From Desulfobulbus propionicus (GTDB lineage: Bacteria > Desulfobacterota > Desulfobulbia > Desulfobulbales > Desulfobulbaceae): a DNA stretch of 64,000 nt. Location: assembly GCA_002748735.1 (NCBI GenBank), contig PDTC01000010.1, positions 124,001-188,000 of the forward strand. Reading direction: 5' to 3'. The position numbers were made by a program, and so were the translations under genes. Shown one piece after another: positions 52,424-61,524 of this stretch. Every line of letters begins with the position of its first letter. Positions within the stretch are counted from its first letter, which is position 1. The notes beneath the pieces are model-generated. The model was not told the DNA's origin. It ran no database searches and worked only from the letters and a program-made list of their open reading frames with translations.

Positions 52424-54109
52424 TCACGGAGTAGCAGAGACTGAACGGAAGACGATCTCAGATTCAGCGTAATCATGGTACAGGCTGTTTACGGCAACAA
52501 CAGCCTCAACTGAGCGCATCAACCTCAGCAGTTCGGTCATGGCCTGTTCGGCGTCTATCTCCTGGCTGCTTGCCGCCAGCCCCAGCAGCCAGTCAACAAG
52601 GCTGCCGGCCGCCTCGGACAACCGTCGGGGAAAGCAGAGCGCAACCCAGGTATTGGCACCGGTAATCATCCCGGCAAGGTCACTGCCAAGGGCGGTGGCC
52701 ACCGGTTTTGCCAGGGCATCAGGTGCACCACCGTGCTGCAGATACTCAGCCAGGGCTGACGGACCATTGGCGATCAGCAGCTTGTCGGCGGTAAGGGCCA
52801 AGGCGGGCTGCGCCGCCTCACCCGGCAGCAGCGGCCAGTAATGAATGGTGGTGTCTCCAGCGGCCAGTTGGTCACCGGCTCCTGGCCCCTGTTTTTTCAA
52901 CTCCTCCAGCAGGCGATCCACCACAGCACTGGAGACCTTTGCATCACGAACCTGGACATAGGCCTGCAACTTGGGTAGAGGGAAAAATCCCCCTGGTGCC
53001 ATACCGTTCATGGCAAAGCCGAACTGTTGGCCAAAGGCCGCCAGCAACTGCTCCAGCCCCATGTCCAGTTCCAGGCGAACCCGCTGATCCAGCTGATTAT
53101 ACGCATCATTGCCAAGGGATTTCACCGTTTCATCAAAGACCTCCGGGATAAGCGAGGTGCCCCAGGAGTACAACAGGGTCTCGGAAGAAATCAGGTTGAG
53201 ACCGGTATTGCTGGTAGCCGTATCCACTGCAGCACGACTTGCCCTGGACAGCTTTTCATACGTATATCCGACCCTGCCAGCCATGTTCAGATCTTCTCCG
53301 TCCTGGTAGATGGTTGCGGCAAGATAATTGACACCCTCCATTCCCTTGAGATTTAAGTGGACACCCTCAGTTACCCTGCTATCACCCTGTAGCCATGCGA
53401 GCAGTGCCGGCATCCCCAGATACAGCTCGGTAAACCCGGTACCTCCACGTTCCTGTGCCCAGTAACGCCGGGCCTCAATAAAGGCTGGCAGGGTGTCGAG
53501 CCCTTCTCCGCCGGCCCGGCGTTCAAGCAAATGGTTGATGAGTGCCGGGTTACGCACGAGCAGGACAAGGCCGTTCTCCGCGAATCCGTACAGTCTGGAG
53601 CCATCCTCCAGGGTTATCCGGGTAAGACTGCGGCCATCCACCTCTTCACGACTGACAGTATCGCTCATCACCAGGCGGGCAAAGGCTTCGACAGGGGCGC
53701 TCACCGAGGTGGTGGCAAACACCACAAAATGCTCTTCCAGGGCCACGTCCGGAGCAGGAGTGAGCAGGGCTGCCACCGCATCATCGCCAAAAATCTGGCG
53801 AAAAGCAGGATTACCCATAACCTCACCCACCTGATCATAGAGACGGGCATATTCGTCGAGTATCTTCTGTCCTGCACCAAGACCACCGAGAACCTGCGTC
53901 ATGGTCTCTTTGGCCAACAAGTGCCCCAGGGCTGTCTGGGGAAAGGTATCTGTCAGGTGATTGAGATTGATCATACGTACCGTCAGCAGGGTATCTGTGG
54001 GCAGATAACTGCTGAACGGTGCTGAAACCGCTGGTGACCGCATCAGCAGGTAACTGCCATACACAGCCGCAACAACGAGCAGACTCACAACCAAGATAAT
54101 TTTTTTCAT
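52424..54109 (-). CDS. DUF3352-like exported protein
   Basis: A 561-residue protein with an N-terminal TM or signal anchor (MKKIILVVSLLVVAAVYGSYLLM) and a large periplasmic part. The segments SSYLPTDTLLTVRMINLNHLTDTF, HFVVFATTSVSAPVEAF, GLVLLVRNPALINHLLERR and ALTADKLLIANGPSALAEYLQHGG are typical of DUF3352 proteins, beta-rich proteins of unknown function. The ATG at 54109 has AGGAACAG upstream. It is 20 nt downstream of the ABC-F gene. Confidence 0.7.
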   Translation of the reverse strand: MKKIILVVSLLVVAAVYGSYLLMRSPAVSAPFSSYLPTDTLLTVRMINLNHLTDTFPQTALGHLLAKETMTQVLGGLGAGQKILDEYARLYDQVGEVMGNPAFRQIFGDDAVAALLTPAPDVALEEHFVVFATTSVSAPVEAFARLVMSDTVSREEVDGRSLTRITLEDGSRLYGFAENGLVLLVRNPALINHLLERRAGGEGLDTLPAFIEARRYWAQERGGTGFTELYLGMPALLAWLQGDSRVTEGVHLNLKGMEGVNYLAATIYQDGEDLNMAGRVGYTYEKLSRASRAAVDTATSNTGLNLISSETLLYSWGTSLIPEVFDETVKSLGNDAYNQLDQRVRLELDMGLEQLLAAFGQQFGFAMNGMAPGGFFPLPKLQAYVQVRDAKVSSAVVDRLLEELKKQGPGAGDQLAAGDTTIHYWPLLPGEAAQPALALTADKLLIANGPSALAEYLQHGGAPDALAKPVATALGSDLAGMITGANTWVALCFPRRLSEAAGSLVDWLLGLAASSQEIDAEQAMTELLRLMRSVEAVVAVNSLYHDYAESEIVFRSVSATP

Positions 54110-54129
54110 CACTGTTCCTGTTGTTGGAT

Positions 54130-56127
54130 TCAAGGCGTGTCTGCGCTATCTTTGCCGGCAGACTCCTGTTCAAGACGTTCAATGGCCTCCTGTGCCTCTT
54201 CCCATTGGGAGTAGGCGCGTTCGAGCCGACGCTCAATCTTGCTGTACTCTCGGCTGACCCCGACCCAGCGTTCCTGGTCTCCATACAGCTCTGGGTCAGC
54301 CATCAACTGTTCCAGTTCGCCCTTGCGGGCCTCTGTCCTTTTTATTTCCGTTTCCGCCTCGTCGCTCTTCTTTTTGAGCGGTCCCAGTCTGCTGCTGAGC
54401 TGCTGACGCAAGAGAGCACGCTGACGGCGCTGTTCCCTGCGATCCTGAGGGGTGGCCGCCTGATGCTGCTCATCAGGCGACGCTTTGCTATCCCTGGCAG
54501 CAGGCTCTTCTCTGGTCTCCAGCTCTCGGCGCTTGTCCAGGTAGTCATCAACATTTCCTTCATACAGAGTTGCCCGACCGTCACGGATCTCCAGGACCTT
54601 GTTGACAAAGGCATTGACAAAAAAACGGTTGTGCGAGACCACGATGATAGACCCTTCATACTGAGCCATGGCCTCCTGTAACACCTCCTGAGAGCTAATA
54701 TCCAGATGGTTTGTCGGTTCGTCAAGGAGCATCAGGTTGGCCGGCCGCACCAGCATCCGGGCAAGTGCCACCCGGCTCTTCTCTCCCCCGGAAAGTACCC
54801 GTACCTGCTTGTCGACCTCATCTCCGCTAAAGAGAAAGGCCCCCAGAAGAGAGCGGGCCTGGGTCATGGTCTTGTCTTTGGCAGCGTGATAGACAGTATC
54901 AAGGATAGTCAGCTCACCGGCCAGTTCCTGGGCCTGATGCTGGCCAAAATAGGTGAGGATAACGTTATGTCCCAGCCGGACGTCCCCCTCAGCCGGCTCC
55001 AGCCCGGCCATGATCTTCATGAGTGTGGTCTTGCCGGCACCGTTGACCCCGACCACGGCAAGCTTATCACCTCGCTGCAGGCTGAACTCCACATCATTGA
55101 AAACAACCTGCTTGGCAAAGCGCTTGCTCACACCGGTGAGGGTCAGCATATCCCGGCCAGACGGTGCGGCCGGAGGAAAGGAAAAACTCACAGTGCGTTC
55201 GGTCTCGGCAAGCTCGATACGCTCCATCTTCTCCAGCTGTTTGATACGGCTCTGTACCTGTCGAGCCTTGGTGGATTTGGCCCGGAACCGCGTGATAAAA
55301 CGCTCACTCTGGCGAATCTGTGCCTGCTGATTGTTGTAAGCGGCACGCTCCAGCGCCATGCGCTGCTCCTTCTCGACCAGGTAATGGGAATAATTACCCC
55401 GGTACACGGTCAGGCGACCCAGACTCAGCTCCCAGGTGGCCGAGGTCACCTTGTCGAGAAAGGAACGGTCATGGGAGATAATAATCATGGCTCCCTGATA
55501 CTGCTGGAGGAAATCCTCCAGCCAGGTGAGTGAATCCAGGTCCAGATGGTTGGTGGGCTCGTCAAGGAGCAGCAGCGATGGACGCTGAAGGAGCAGGCGG
55601 GCCAGGTTGAGTCGCATGATCCAGCCGCCGGAGAAACTGGCTGCGGATCGATCCAGATCAGCGGCACTGAACCCCAAACCAAAAAGTACCTGCTCAATCC
55701 TGGGACGCATTCGAAAGATATCGCTGTCCTCCAGGTACTGCTGTAACTCTCCCTGACGTCTGAGTAATGCCTCCATCTGGGCGTCCTGCCCGGAGGAAAC
55801 CACGGCCAGTTCAGCGCTGATCCGCTCCAGTTCGTCTTGTTTGTCCAACAGGTCGGCAAAGGCGGATGCAGCTTCCTGGTAGAGGCTGTGCCCTGAAAGG
55901 TTACCGCCGATCTCCTGGGGCAGATAGGCGACGCTGAACCAGGAGGCCCGGCTGACAATCCCTGGATCGGTCTCCTGCAGCCCGCACATAATCTTCATCA
56001 AGGTGGATTTTCCGGCACCATTGACGCCGGCAAGCCCGATCCTGTCACCAGCATGCACCTGTACAGAGAGATCTTTGAAGAGGTGTTTGTTACCATATTG
56101 CAGGCTGAGGTCATTGACACTGAGCAT
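54130..56127 (-). CDS. ABC-F family ATPase (Uup/EttA-like)
   Basis: A 665-residue soluble protein with two ABC domains and no TM segments, the ABC-F class acting on ribosomes or in DNA-linked processes. ABC1: GLAGVNGAGKSTLMKIM, ASFSGGWIMRLNLARLLLQRPSLLLLDEPTNHLDLDS. ABC2: VVGVNGAGKTTLMKIMAGL, VRVLSGGEKSRVALARMLVRPANLMLLDEPTNHLDISS. The P-site-like linker (residues about 240-320) is rich in Arg and Lys. The tail (580-665) is a predicted coiled coil (LKKKSDEAETEIKRTEARKGELEQL), resembling Uup. The ATG at 56127 has GAGGG upstream; the gene overlaps the preceding radical SAM gene by 17 nt. Confidence 0.93.
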   Translation of the reverse strand: MLSVNDLSLQYGNKHLFKDLSVQVHAGDRIGLAGVNGAGKSTLMKIMCGLQETDPGIVSRASWFSVAYLPQEIGGNLSGHSLYQEAASAFADLLDKQDELERISAELAVVSSGQDAQMEALLRRQGELQQYLEDSDIFRMRPRIEQVLFGLGFSAADLDRSAASFSGGWIMRLNLARLLLQRPSLLLLDEPTNHLDLDSLTWLEDFLQQYQGAMIIISHDRSFLDKVTSATWELSLGRLTVYRGNYSHYLVEKEQRMALERAAYNNQQAQIRQSERFITRFRAKSTKARQVQSRIKQLEKMERIELAETERTVSFSFPPAAPSGRDMLTLTGVSKRFAKQVVFNDVEFSLQRGDKLAVVGVNGAGKTTLMKIMAGLEPAEGDVRLGHNVILTYFGQHQAQELAGELTILDTVYHAAKDKTMTQARSLLGAFLFSGDEVDKQVRVLSGGEKSRVALARMLVRPANLMLLDEPTNHLDISSQEVLQEAMAQYEGSIIVVSHNRFFVNAFVNKVLEIRDGRATLYEGNVDDYLDKRRELETREEPAARDSKASPDEQHQAATPQDRREQRRQRALLRQQLSSRLGPLKKKSDEAETEIKRTEARKGELEQLMADPELYGDQERWVGVSREYSKIERRLERAYSQWEEAQEAIERLEQESAGKDSADTP

Positions 56128-57172
56128 TGCTTCTTCCCTCTTCAATACCTTCCATGCGCACCTGTCCACGGGGTATGTCAGCTGTGGGGACAAGCTGAAA
56201 ACGCCGCCACAGGCCAAGTTCTTCGAGACGTTGCCGGTTCATCTGCCGCTGCCCGTGAAATACCGGCTGATCACCCGGGGCGATCAGCAGCCTTGCGGTC
56301 TGCTCGCCGCCCAGCCCGGCAAGGAGCCGGCGGGTGTGGCCCAACATAAGCCGCGAGGCCACCATCTGCCCAAATGCCGGATGATAGGGACCGGCGATTA
56401 GGGCTCGTTCCAAGCTCTCCCCGGGCTGCAGTCCCATGCGGATCACCGGGATCCTTGCTGCAGTAAAGCGTTTTTTCATCCAGGCGGCAAGCAGCACGGC
56501 CCGGTCCAGGGTCAGGGGCTGATAATCTCCACAGGCATACATCCTGGCCAAGGCGCTGCCCTTGAGGACCAGCAAGGGATAGATGCGCACGCACCAGGGG
56601 TTCTGCCGGATCACCTGGGCCACTGTCCGCCGCAGATGAACAAATCGTTCGCCGGGAAGTCCCAACATCAACTGCACCCCCACCCGCAAGCCGGCAGCCT
56701 TGAGTTGCTGTATGGCGGTAATAGCCTGCCCGGCAGTGTGTCCCCGTCGGCAGTTCTGTAAAAGTTCATCCTCAAGGCTCTGCACACCCAGTTCAACCAG
56801 GTCGACACCGTAGGCCCTGAGCAGGGCGATTCGCTCCGGATCGACAAGGTCCGGGCGGGTAGAACAGCGCAGTGAATCCACCTGCCCGGAACGCAGATAC
56901 GGCTGGACCGCCCCGAGCAGGTCCTCCTGCCGCTGTTTTGTCAGGCCGGTAAAGGTGCCTCCGTAGAAGGCTACCTGGACCTGTGTTCCTGTCCTGCTTT
57001 TGCCCTCAGCGTTCTCTGTGTACTGCAGCCACTGGTCAATAACCGCCTGTACGTCCTCTGCTCTCAGGGGTGAACCACCGGCGCCACTGATCGCCTCCTG
57101 ATCACAGAACAGACAATCGTGCCGACACCCTTCCTGGGGAATAAAGACCGGGATGACAAACCAACGTGCCAT
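56111..57172 (-). CDS. Radical SAM protein, Elp3-like/YhcC-like
   Basis: A 353-residue radical SAM enzyme with the cluster motif CRHDCLFC (about residues 16-23) and the usual barrel features GGTFTGLTKQRQEDLL, STRPDLVDPERIALLRAYGVDLVELGVQS, VGVQLMLGLPGERF and RIYPLLVLKGSALARMY. The barrel resembles Elp3 and oxygen-independent coproporphyrinogen oxidase-like proteins, but there is no acetyltransferase domain. The ATG lies just after the rnc stop (57176-57174) and before the ABC-F start, so rnc, this gene and the ABC-F gene are contiguous. Substrate unknown. Confidence 0.9.
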   Translation of the reverse strand: MARWFVIPVFIPQEGCRHDCLFCDQEAISGAGGSPLRAEDVQAVIDQWLQYTENAEGKSRTGTQVQVAFYGGTFTGLTKQRQEDLLGAVQPYLRSGQVDSLRCSTRPDLVDPERIALLRAYGVDLVELGVQSLEDELLQNCRRGHTAGQAITAIQQLKAAGLRVGVQLMLGLPGERFVHLRRTVAQVIRQNPWCVRIYPLLVLKGSALARMYACGDYQPLTLDRAVLLAAWMKKRFTAARIPVIRMGLQPGESLERALIAGPYHPAFGQMVASRLMLGHTRRLLAGLGGEQTARLLIAPGDQPVFHGQRQMNRQRLEELGLWRRFQLVPTADIPRGQVRMEGIEEGRSNAQCQ

Positions 57173-57173
57173 T

Positions 57174-57908
57174 TCAGGCGTCTTCCTCCTGGCGTAACAG
57201 TTCCAGCGCAGCCGCCGCCGCCTGCTGCTCGGCCTCTTTTTTGCTCGCAGCCCGGCCTCTGCCCATCTCCCGGTCACGGAACACCACCTCCACGGTAAAG
57301 ACCCGGGCATGTGCCGGCCCCTCCTCGCCAACCAGCGTATAACGAGGCGCCTCGTTATACAGCTCCTGGAGGAGCTCCTGGAGGGCGCTCTTGGCATCGG
57401 CCGCAATCAGCCGCTCGCGGGAGGCATCAATCATGGGCTCAAAAAAACGGCGTACAAACTCCAGGGCGATATCGTAACCTCCATCAAGAAACAGCCCACC
57501 CACCAGGGCCTCGTAGGCACAGCTGAGAATCGACGACTTTTCCCGGCCACCACCCGCCTCCTCTCCCTTACCCAGCAGCAGATAACGGCCAAGGGCAATG
57601 CCCCTGGCCTGCCGGGCCAGGCCGTTTTCACTGACCAGGGCCGAGCGGATGCGGGTCAGTTTACCCTCACGCAGCTCCGGAAACCGGGTAAACAGGATAT
57701 ACCCGACAGTCAGATCCAGTACCGCATCGCCGAGGAATTCCTGTGTCTCGTTGTGGCAGACATTTTCCAGCCGCTCAAAAGCAAAACTCGAGTGAATCAG
57801 GGCCCGCTGCAGCAGCTTCAGATCGGTAAAGCGGTAACCTATGCGCTCCTGGAGCTCTTCAAGCTGTTCGCTGTTATCTTGAATCAGGGCACCGAGTGTT
57901 CTGCCCAT
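57174..57908 (-). CDS. rnc: Ribonuclease III
   Basis: A 244-residue double-strand-specific endonuclease that processes rRNA and mRNA. The signature NETQEFLGDAVLDLTVGYILF (residues about 46-66) carries the catalytic acidic residues, and DRSK-like positions are filled by KSSILSCAYEALVGGLFLDGGYD. A dsRNA-binding domain at the C-terminus (SALQELLQELYNEAPRYTLVGEEG... ASKKEAEQQAAAAALELLRQ) is complete. It is followed by the radical SAM gene. Confidence 0.97.
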   Translation of the reverse strand: MGRTLGALIQDNSEQLEELQERIGYRFTDLKLLQRALIHSSFAFERLENVCHNETQEFLGDAVLDLTVGYILFTRFPELREGKLTRIRSALVSENGLARQARGIALGRYLLLGKGEEAGGGREKSSILSCAYEALVGGLFLDGGYDIALEFVRRFFEPMIDASRERLIAADAKSALQELLQELYNEAPRYTLVGEEGPAHARVFTVEVVFRDREMGRGRAASKKEAEQQAAAAALELLRQEEDA

Positions 57909-57964
57909 GGTGTTTTCCTCTTGTCAAAATTGCAGACTGTGGTATAGATGCCGCTACCAAATCG

Positions 57965-58039
57965 GGCGACGTAGCCAAGGGGTAAGGCAATGGTCTGCAA
58001 AACCATCATTCACCGGTTCAAATCCGGTCGTCGCCTCCA
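57965..58039 (+). tRNA. tRNA-Cys (GCA)
   Basis: Acceptor GGCGACG/CGTCGCC, anticodon stem ATGGT/ACCAT around loop CTGCAAA (anticodon GCA), T-loop in CCGGTTCAAATCCGG, encoded CCA at 58037-58039. It lies opposite in strand to rnc and thpR on either side. Confidence 0.95.
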
Positions 58040-58047
58040 AAACGAGC

Positions 58048-58092
58048 AAGGGCCTGTCAGGTGTGCACCATGGACGCTGCAGGCCCTTTTTT
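58048..58092 (+). terminator. Rho-independent terminator of tRNA-Cys
   Basis: AAGGGCCTG (58048-58056) pairs with CAGGCCCTT (58080-58088), followed by four more T. It sits 8 nt after the tRNA. Confidence 0.85.
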
Positions 58093-58102
58093 CATACAGC
58101 CA

Positions 58103-58666
58103 TCACGCCTCCGGTTTCACCCCTGTCAATAAATACTCAGCCTCTGCCGTGTGTACAGCCCCTGAGGCACCCAGAAAACTCGAGTAGAGGACAAAGGACC
58201 TCACCTCGAAGGGGAGGCTCGTGTAGAGTCCGTGTTCTTCGAGAAATCGCCCTACCCTGGCTGATGGTGTGTTGCGCAGCCGGGCCAGGGTGACGTGCGG
58301 GCTGTACTTGCGGGTGTCCGGGGCAATACCGACACGGGCAAGCGCGGCATTTACCCGGGCCTGGAGGGCCTGCAGCCCGCCGACCTCAGCCAATCCCGCC
58401 CAGAGCAGCCGCGGTCTGCCCCGGGGAGGAAAATGCCCCACACCCTGCAGTTGTAGGGAAAAGGACGCCACCGATACCTCGGCAAGCACCTCACGGATAT
58501 CCTTAAAAGTTGCACCGTCTACTTCACCGATAAAGCGCAGCGTCAGATGAAACTGTCCGGGAAGCACCCAGCGGGCACCCGGCAGCCCGCAGCAGAGCGG
58601 GGCCAGCCCCTGTTGCACGGCGTCGGGCAGGTCGACAGCAATAAAGAGACGGTGGTTCACGGTCAC
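58103..58666 (-). CDS. thpR: RNA 2',3'-cyclic phosphodiesterase
   Basis: A 187-residue 2H-phosphoesterase with both catalytic histidine motifs: HLTLRFIGEVD (about residue 40) and HVTLARLRN (about residue 124). The N-terminal LFIAVDLPDAV is typical of the ThpR/LigT family. It opens 2',3'-cyclic phosphates on RNA. It is transcribed after valS with about 125 nt between the two. Confidence 0.93.
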   Translation of the reverse strand: MTVNHRLFIAVDLPDAVQQGLAPLCCGLPGARWVLPGQFHLTLRFIGEVDGATFKDIREVLAEVSVASFSLQLQGVGHFPPRGRPRLLWAGLAEVGGLQALQARVNAALARVGIAPDTRKYSPHVTLARLRNTPSARVGRFLEEHGLYTSLPFEVRSFVLYSSFLGASGAVHTAEAEYLLTGVKPEA

Positions 58667-58790
58667 TCCTGATTGAAAGCGTCCCCTCGGGCCAGCACTC
58701 CTTCTGAAATGCTGGCCAAACCCGCACCTGTCAGGGGTACCAGGGTCGGTTTATCAATGACCGTTTTTCGCGATGCTTCACCGCTCATGA

Positions 58791-61472
58791 TCAGCGCTGT
58801 CTGTTCAGCCGATCAACCGACTCTTCGAGCACGGCCAGTCGCTCCTGCAACTCGACCTCCTTGCCGCGTTCCTTGGCGACGATCTGTTCCGGGGCCTTGT
58901 CAAGAAACTTGCTGTTGGCAAGCTTCCCCTGCACCCGCGCCAGCTCCTTGCCAAGTTTCTCGCGCTCACGGGCCAGCTTGTCGAGTTCGGCGGCAACATC
59001 AATGAGCCCGGCCATGGGAACGACAATCTCCACGCCCTGCACCAGGGCATGGCCGGCATCATCGTCAACCTGCCCTTCAGCCTCAATGACCAGCTCCGAT
59101 CCCCGGGTCATGGTGCGGATATCCTCACCATACTCTTCAAGAAGGGCCCGTTTGGCGGCTTCGCCGCAGATGAGCCGGAGCGCAATCTCTTTGGAGGGGT
59201 GCAGCTCGTTTTCACTACGGATGGTACGGACAGCGGAGATGATACCGGTCAGCAGCTCCATATCTGCCTCGGCTGCCGGGTCATCCCAGGCGTCCACCAG
59301 CATGGGATAGGGCTCTTTCATAATATAGCCGCGTTCACCGGGGAGCTGGCTCCAGATCTCTTCGGTGACAAAGGGTGTGATCGGGTGGAGCATGAGGAGA
59401 ACATGCTCGAGAACGGACAGCAGCACGGCGCGGGCACCATCTCGGGCAGCGTCATCCTTGCCGTACAGGTCTCTCTTTATCCACTCCACATACCAGTCAC
59501 AAAACTCGTGCCAGGTGAACTGGTAGATAATCGAGGCAATATCGTTGAAGTTATATCCTGCGTATGCCGCCTTCATCTCTCTGAGTGTCCGATTGGTACG
59601 GCTGAGAATCCAGCGGTTTGCCAGGGACAGTTTTTCAGGATGCTCGCAGAGCACGGTAATCCCGGATTCCGTGTCTTTAAGATGCATCTGGGCGAAGCGG
59701 GCCGCATTCCACAGCTTGTTGATAAAGCGGCGGTACCCGTCAATTCGCTCCTCATCCATGCGGATTTCCCGGCCCTGCGCGGCAAAAGCGGCCAGGGTGA
59801 AGCGGAAGGCATCAGTCCCGTACTGGGCGATCATGTCCAGCGGATCAATGACATTTCCTGTGGACTTGCTCATCTTCTTACCGTGCTTGTCACGTACCAG
59901 GGCGTGGAGATACACGTCGTTGAACGGCACCTCATCAAGGAAATGCAGGCCCATCATCATCATCCGGGCCACCCAGAAGAACAGGATATCAAAACTGGTG
60001 ATCAGCACCGAGGTGGGATAGAAGACAGCCATCTCCGCAGTGTTGTCAGGCCAGCCCAGCGTGGAGAACGGCCAGAGCGCCGAGCTGAACCAGGTATCGA
60101 GGACATCGCTCTCCTGACTGAGCTGTGCGGATCCGCATGCCCCGCACCTTGAGGGAGGGTTCACCTCAACGAGCAGTTCACCGCACTGCTCACAGGTCCA
60201 GGCCGGAATCCGGTGACCCCACCAGATCTGGCGGCTGATGCACCAGTCACGAATGTTGTCCATCCAGTTGTAGAAGGTCGTGTACCAGGTGTCAGGATAG
60301 AGACGTATCCGGCCCTGGCGGACCGCGGCCACAGCCTTCTCGGCCAGGGGGCGCACCGACACAAACCACTGCTTGCTGACGGCCGGTTCCACTACGGTTT
60401 TGCAGCGATAGCACATGCCCACCGCATGCTGATACTCCTCCACCTTTACCAGATAGCCCTGTGCCTCGAGGTCGGCGACAATGCGTTTCCTGCAGGCGAA
60501 ACGATCCAGCCCCGCATAGGCCCCGGCATTTTCGTTCATCACGCCATGCTCATCCATAACCACAAGCAGCTCCAGACCGTGCCGCAGGCCGATCTCGTAG
60601 TCATCCCGGTCATGGGCCGGCGTAACCTTCAGGGCACCAGTGCCGAATTCGCGCTCGACATGGGTATCCAGGACCAGCGGGATGGCACGATCGGTGAGTG
60701 GCAGTTCTATCTCGGCGCCGGCCAGATGGCTGTAGCGCTCATCTTCGGGATGCACAGCCACACCAGTGTCTCCGAGCATGGTCTCGGGACGGGTGGTCGC
60801 CACCACCAGGGCCTCTTGACTTCCGACAACAGGATAGCGCACATGATAGAGTTTACCGTCAGTGGGGTCGTGCTCTACCTCATCATCGGCCAGGGCCGTA
60901 TGGCAACGGGGGCACCAGTTGACGATATAGTCACCCTTGTAGATCAAGCCCTCCCGGTACAGGCGGACAAAGACCTCACGCACGGCCCGCGACAGCCCTT
61001 CATCCATGGTGAAGCGTTCCCGGTCCCAGTCACAGCTCATGCCCATGTGCCTGAGCTGACTGATGATGGTACCGCCCTTTTCCCGACGCCATTCCCAGAC
61101 ACGTTCAATAAAGGCCTCCCGGCCGAGATCGTGGCGGGACTTTCCCTCAGTGGCCAGCTGCCGCTCCACCACGTTCTGGGTGGCAATCCCGGCATGGTCG
61201 GTGCCCGGTATCCACAGGGTATTGTCACCGCGCATCCGGTGATACCTGATCAAAATATCCTGCAGGGTAGTATTCAGGGCATGGCCAATGTGAAGGACGC
61301 CGGTGACATTGGGCGGTGGGATGACAATGGCAAAGCTCGGCCGGCCTTCTGTCATGGTGGCGGCAAAGGTCTTGTCCTCAAGCCAATGGCGGTACCAGCG
61401 CGCCTCCACCTCCGGGAATTCATAGCTCTTGGGCAGGTTGTATTTCTCGTTATGAGTATCAGGGGAATTCAT
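58791..61472 (-). CDS. valS: Valyl-tRNA synthetase
   Basis: An 893-residue class I synthetase with HIGH-type PPPNVTGVLHIGHALN, the KMSKS motif in RDKHGKKMSKSTGNVIDPLD, and the CP1 editing domain with ATTRPETMLGDTGVAVHPED. A zinc-knuckle-like CEQCGELLVEVNPPSRCGACG lies near 420-440. The anticodon-binding domain and a long C-terminal coiled coil (LDKLAREREKLGKELARVQGKLAN...) that contacts tRNA-Val are present. It lies downstream of the dgt-like gene. Confidence 0.97.
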   Translation of the reverse strand: MNSPDTHNEKYNLPKSYEFPEVEARWYRHWLEDKTFAATMTEGRPSFAIVIPPPNVTGVLHIGHALNTTLQDILIRYHRMRGDNTLWIPGTDHAGIATQNVVERQLATEGKSRHDLGREAFIERVWEWRREKGGTIISQLRHMGMSCDWDRERFTMDEGLSRAVREVFVRLYREGLIYKGDYIVNWCPRCHTALADDEVEHDPTDGKLYHVRYPVVGSQEALVVATTRPETMLGDTGVAVHPEDERYSHLAGAEIELPLTDRAIPLVLDTHVEREFGTGALKVTPAHDRDDYEIGLRHGLELLVVMDEHGVMNENAGAYAGLDRFACRKRIVADLEAQGYLVKVEEYQHAVGMCYRCKTVVEPAVSKQWFVSVRPLAEKAVAAVRQGRIRLYPDTWYTTFYNWMDNIRDWCISRQIWWGHRIPAWTCEQCGELLVEVNPPSRCGACGSAQLSQESDVLDTWFSSALWPFSTLGWPDNTAEMAVFYPTSVLITSFDILFFWVARMMMMGLHFLDEVPFNDVYLHALVRDKHGKKMSKSTGNVIDPLDMIAQYGTDAFRFTLAAFAAQGREIRMDEERIDGYRRFINKLWNAARFAQMHLKDTESGITVLCEHPEKLSLANRWILSRTNRTLREMKAAYAGYNFNDIASIIYQFTWHEFCDWYVEWIKRDLYGKDDAARDGARAVLLSVLEHVLLMLHPITPFVTEEIWSQLPGERGYIMKEPYPMLVDAWDDPAAEADMELLTGIISAVRTIRSENELHPSKEIALRLICGEAAKRALLEEYGEDIRTMTRGSELVIEAEGQVDDDAGHALVQGVEIVVPMAGLIDVAAELDKLAREREKLGKELARVQGKLANSKFLDKAPEQIVAKERGKEVELQERLAVLEESVDRLNRQR

Positions 61473-61524
61473 GGGATAGTCGGTTGGTTCAAAAGTTCAT
61501 GGGGTTGCGGGCAAAATCGTTTTC

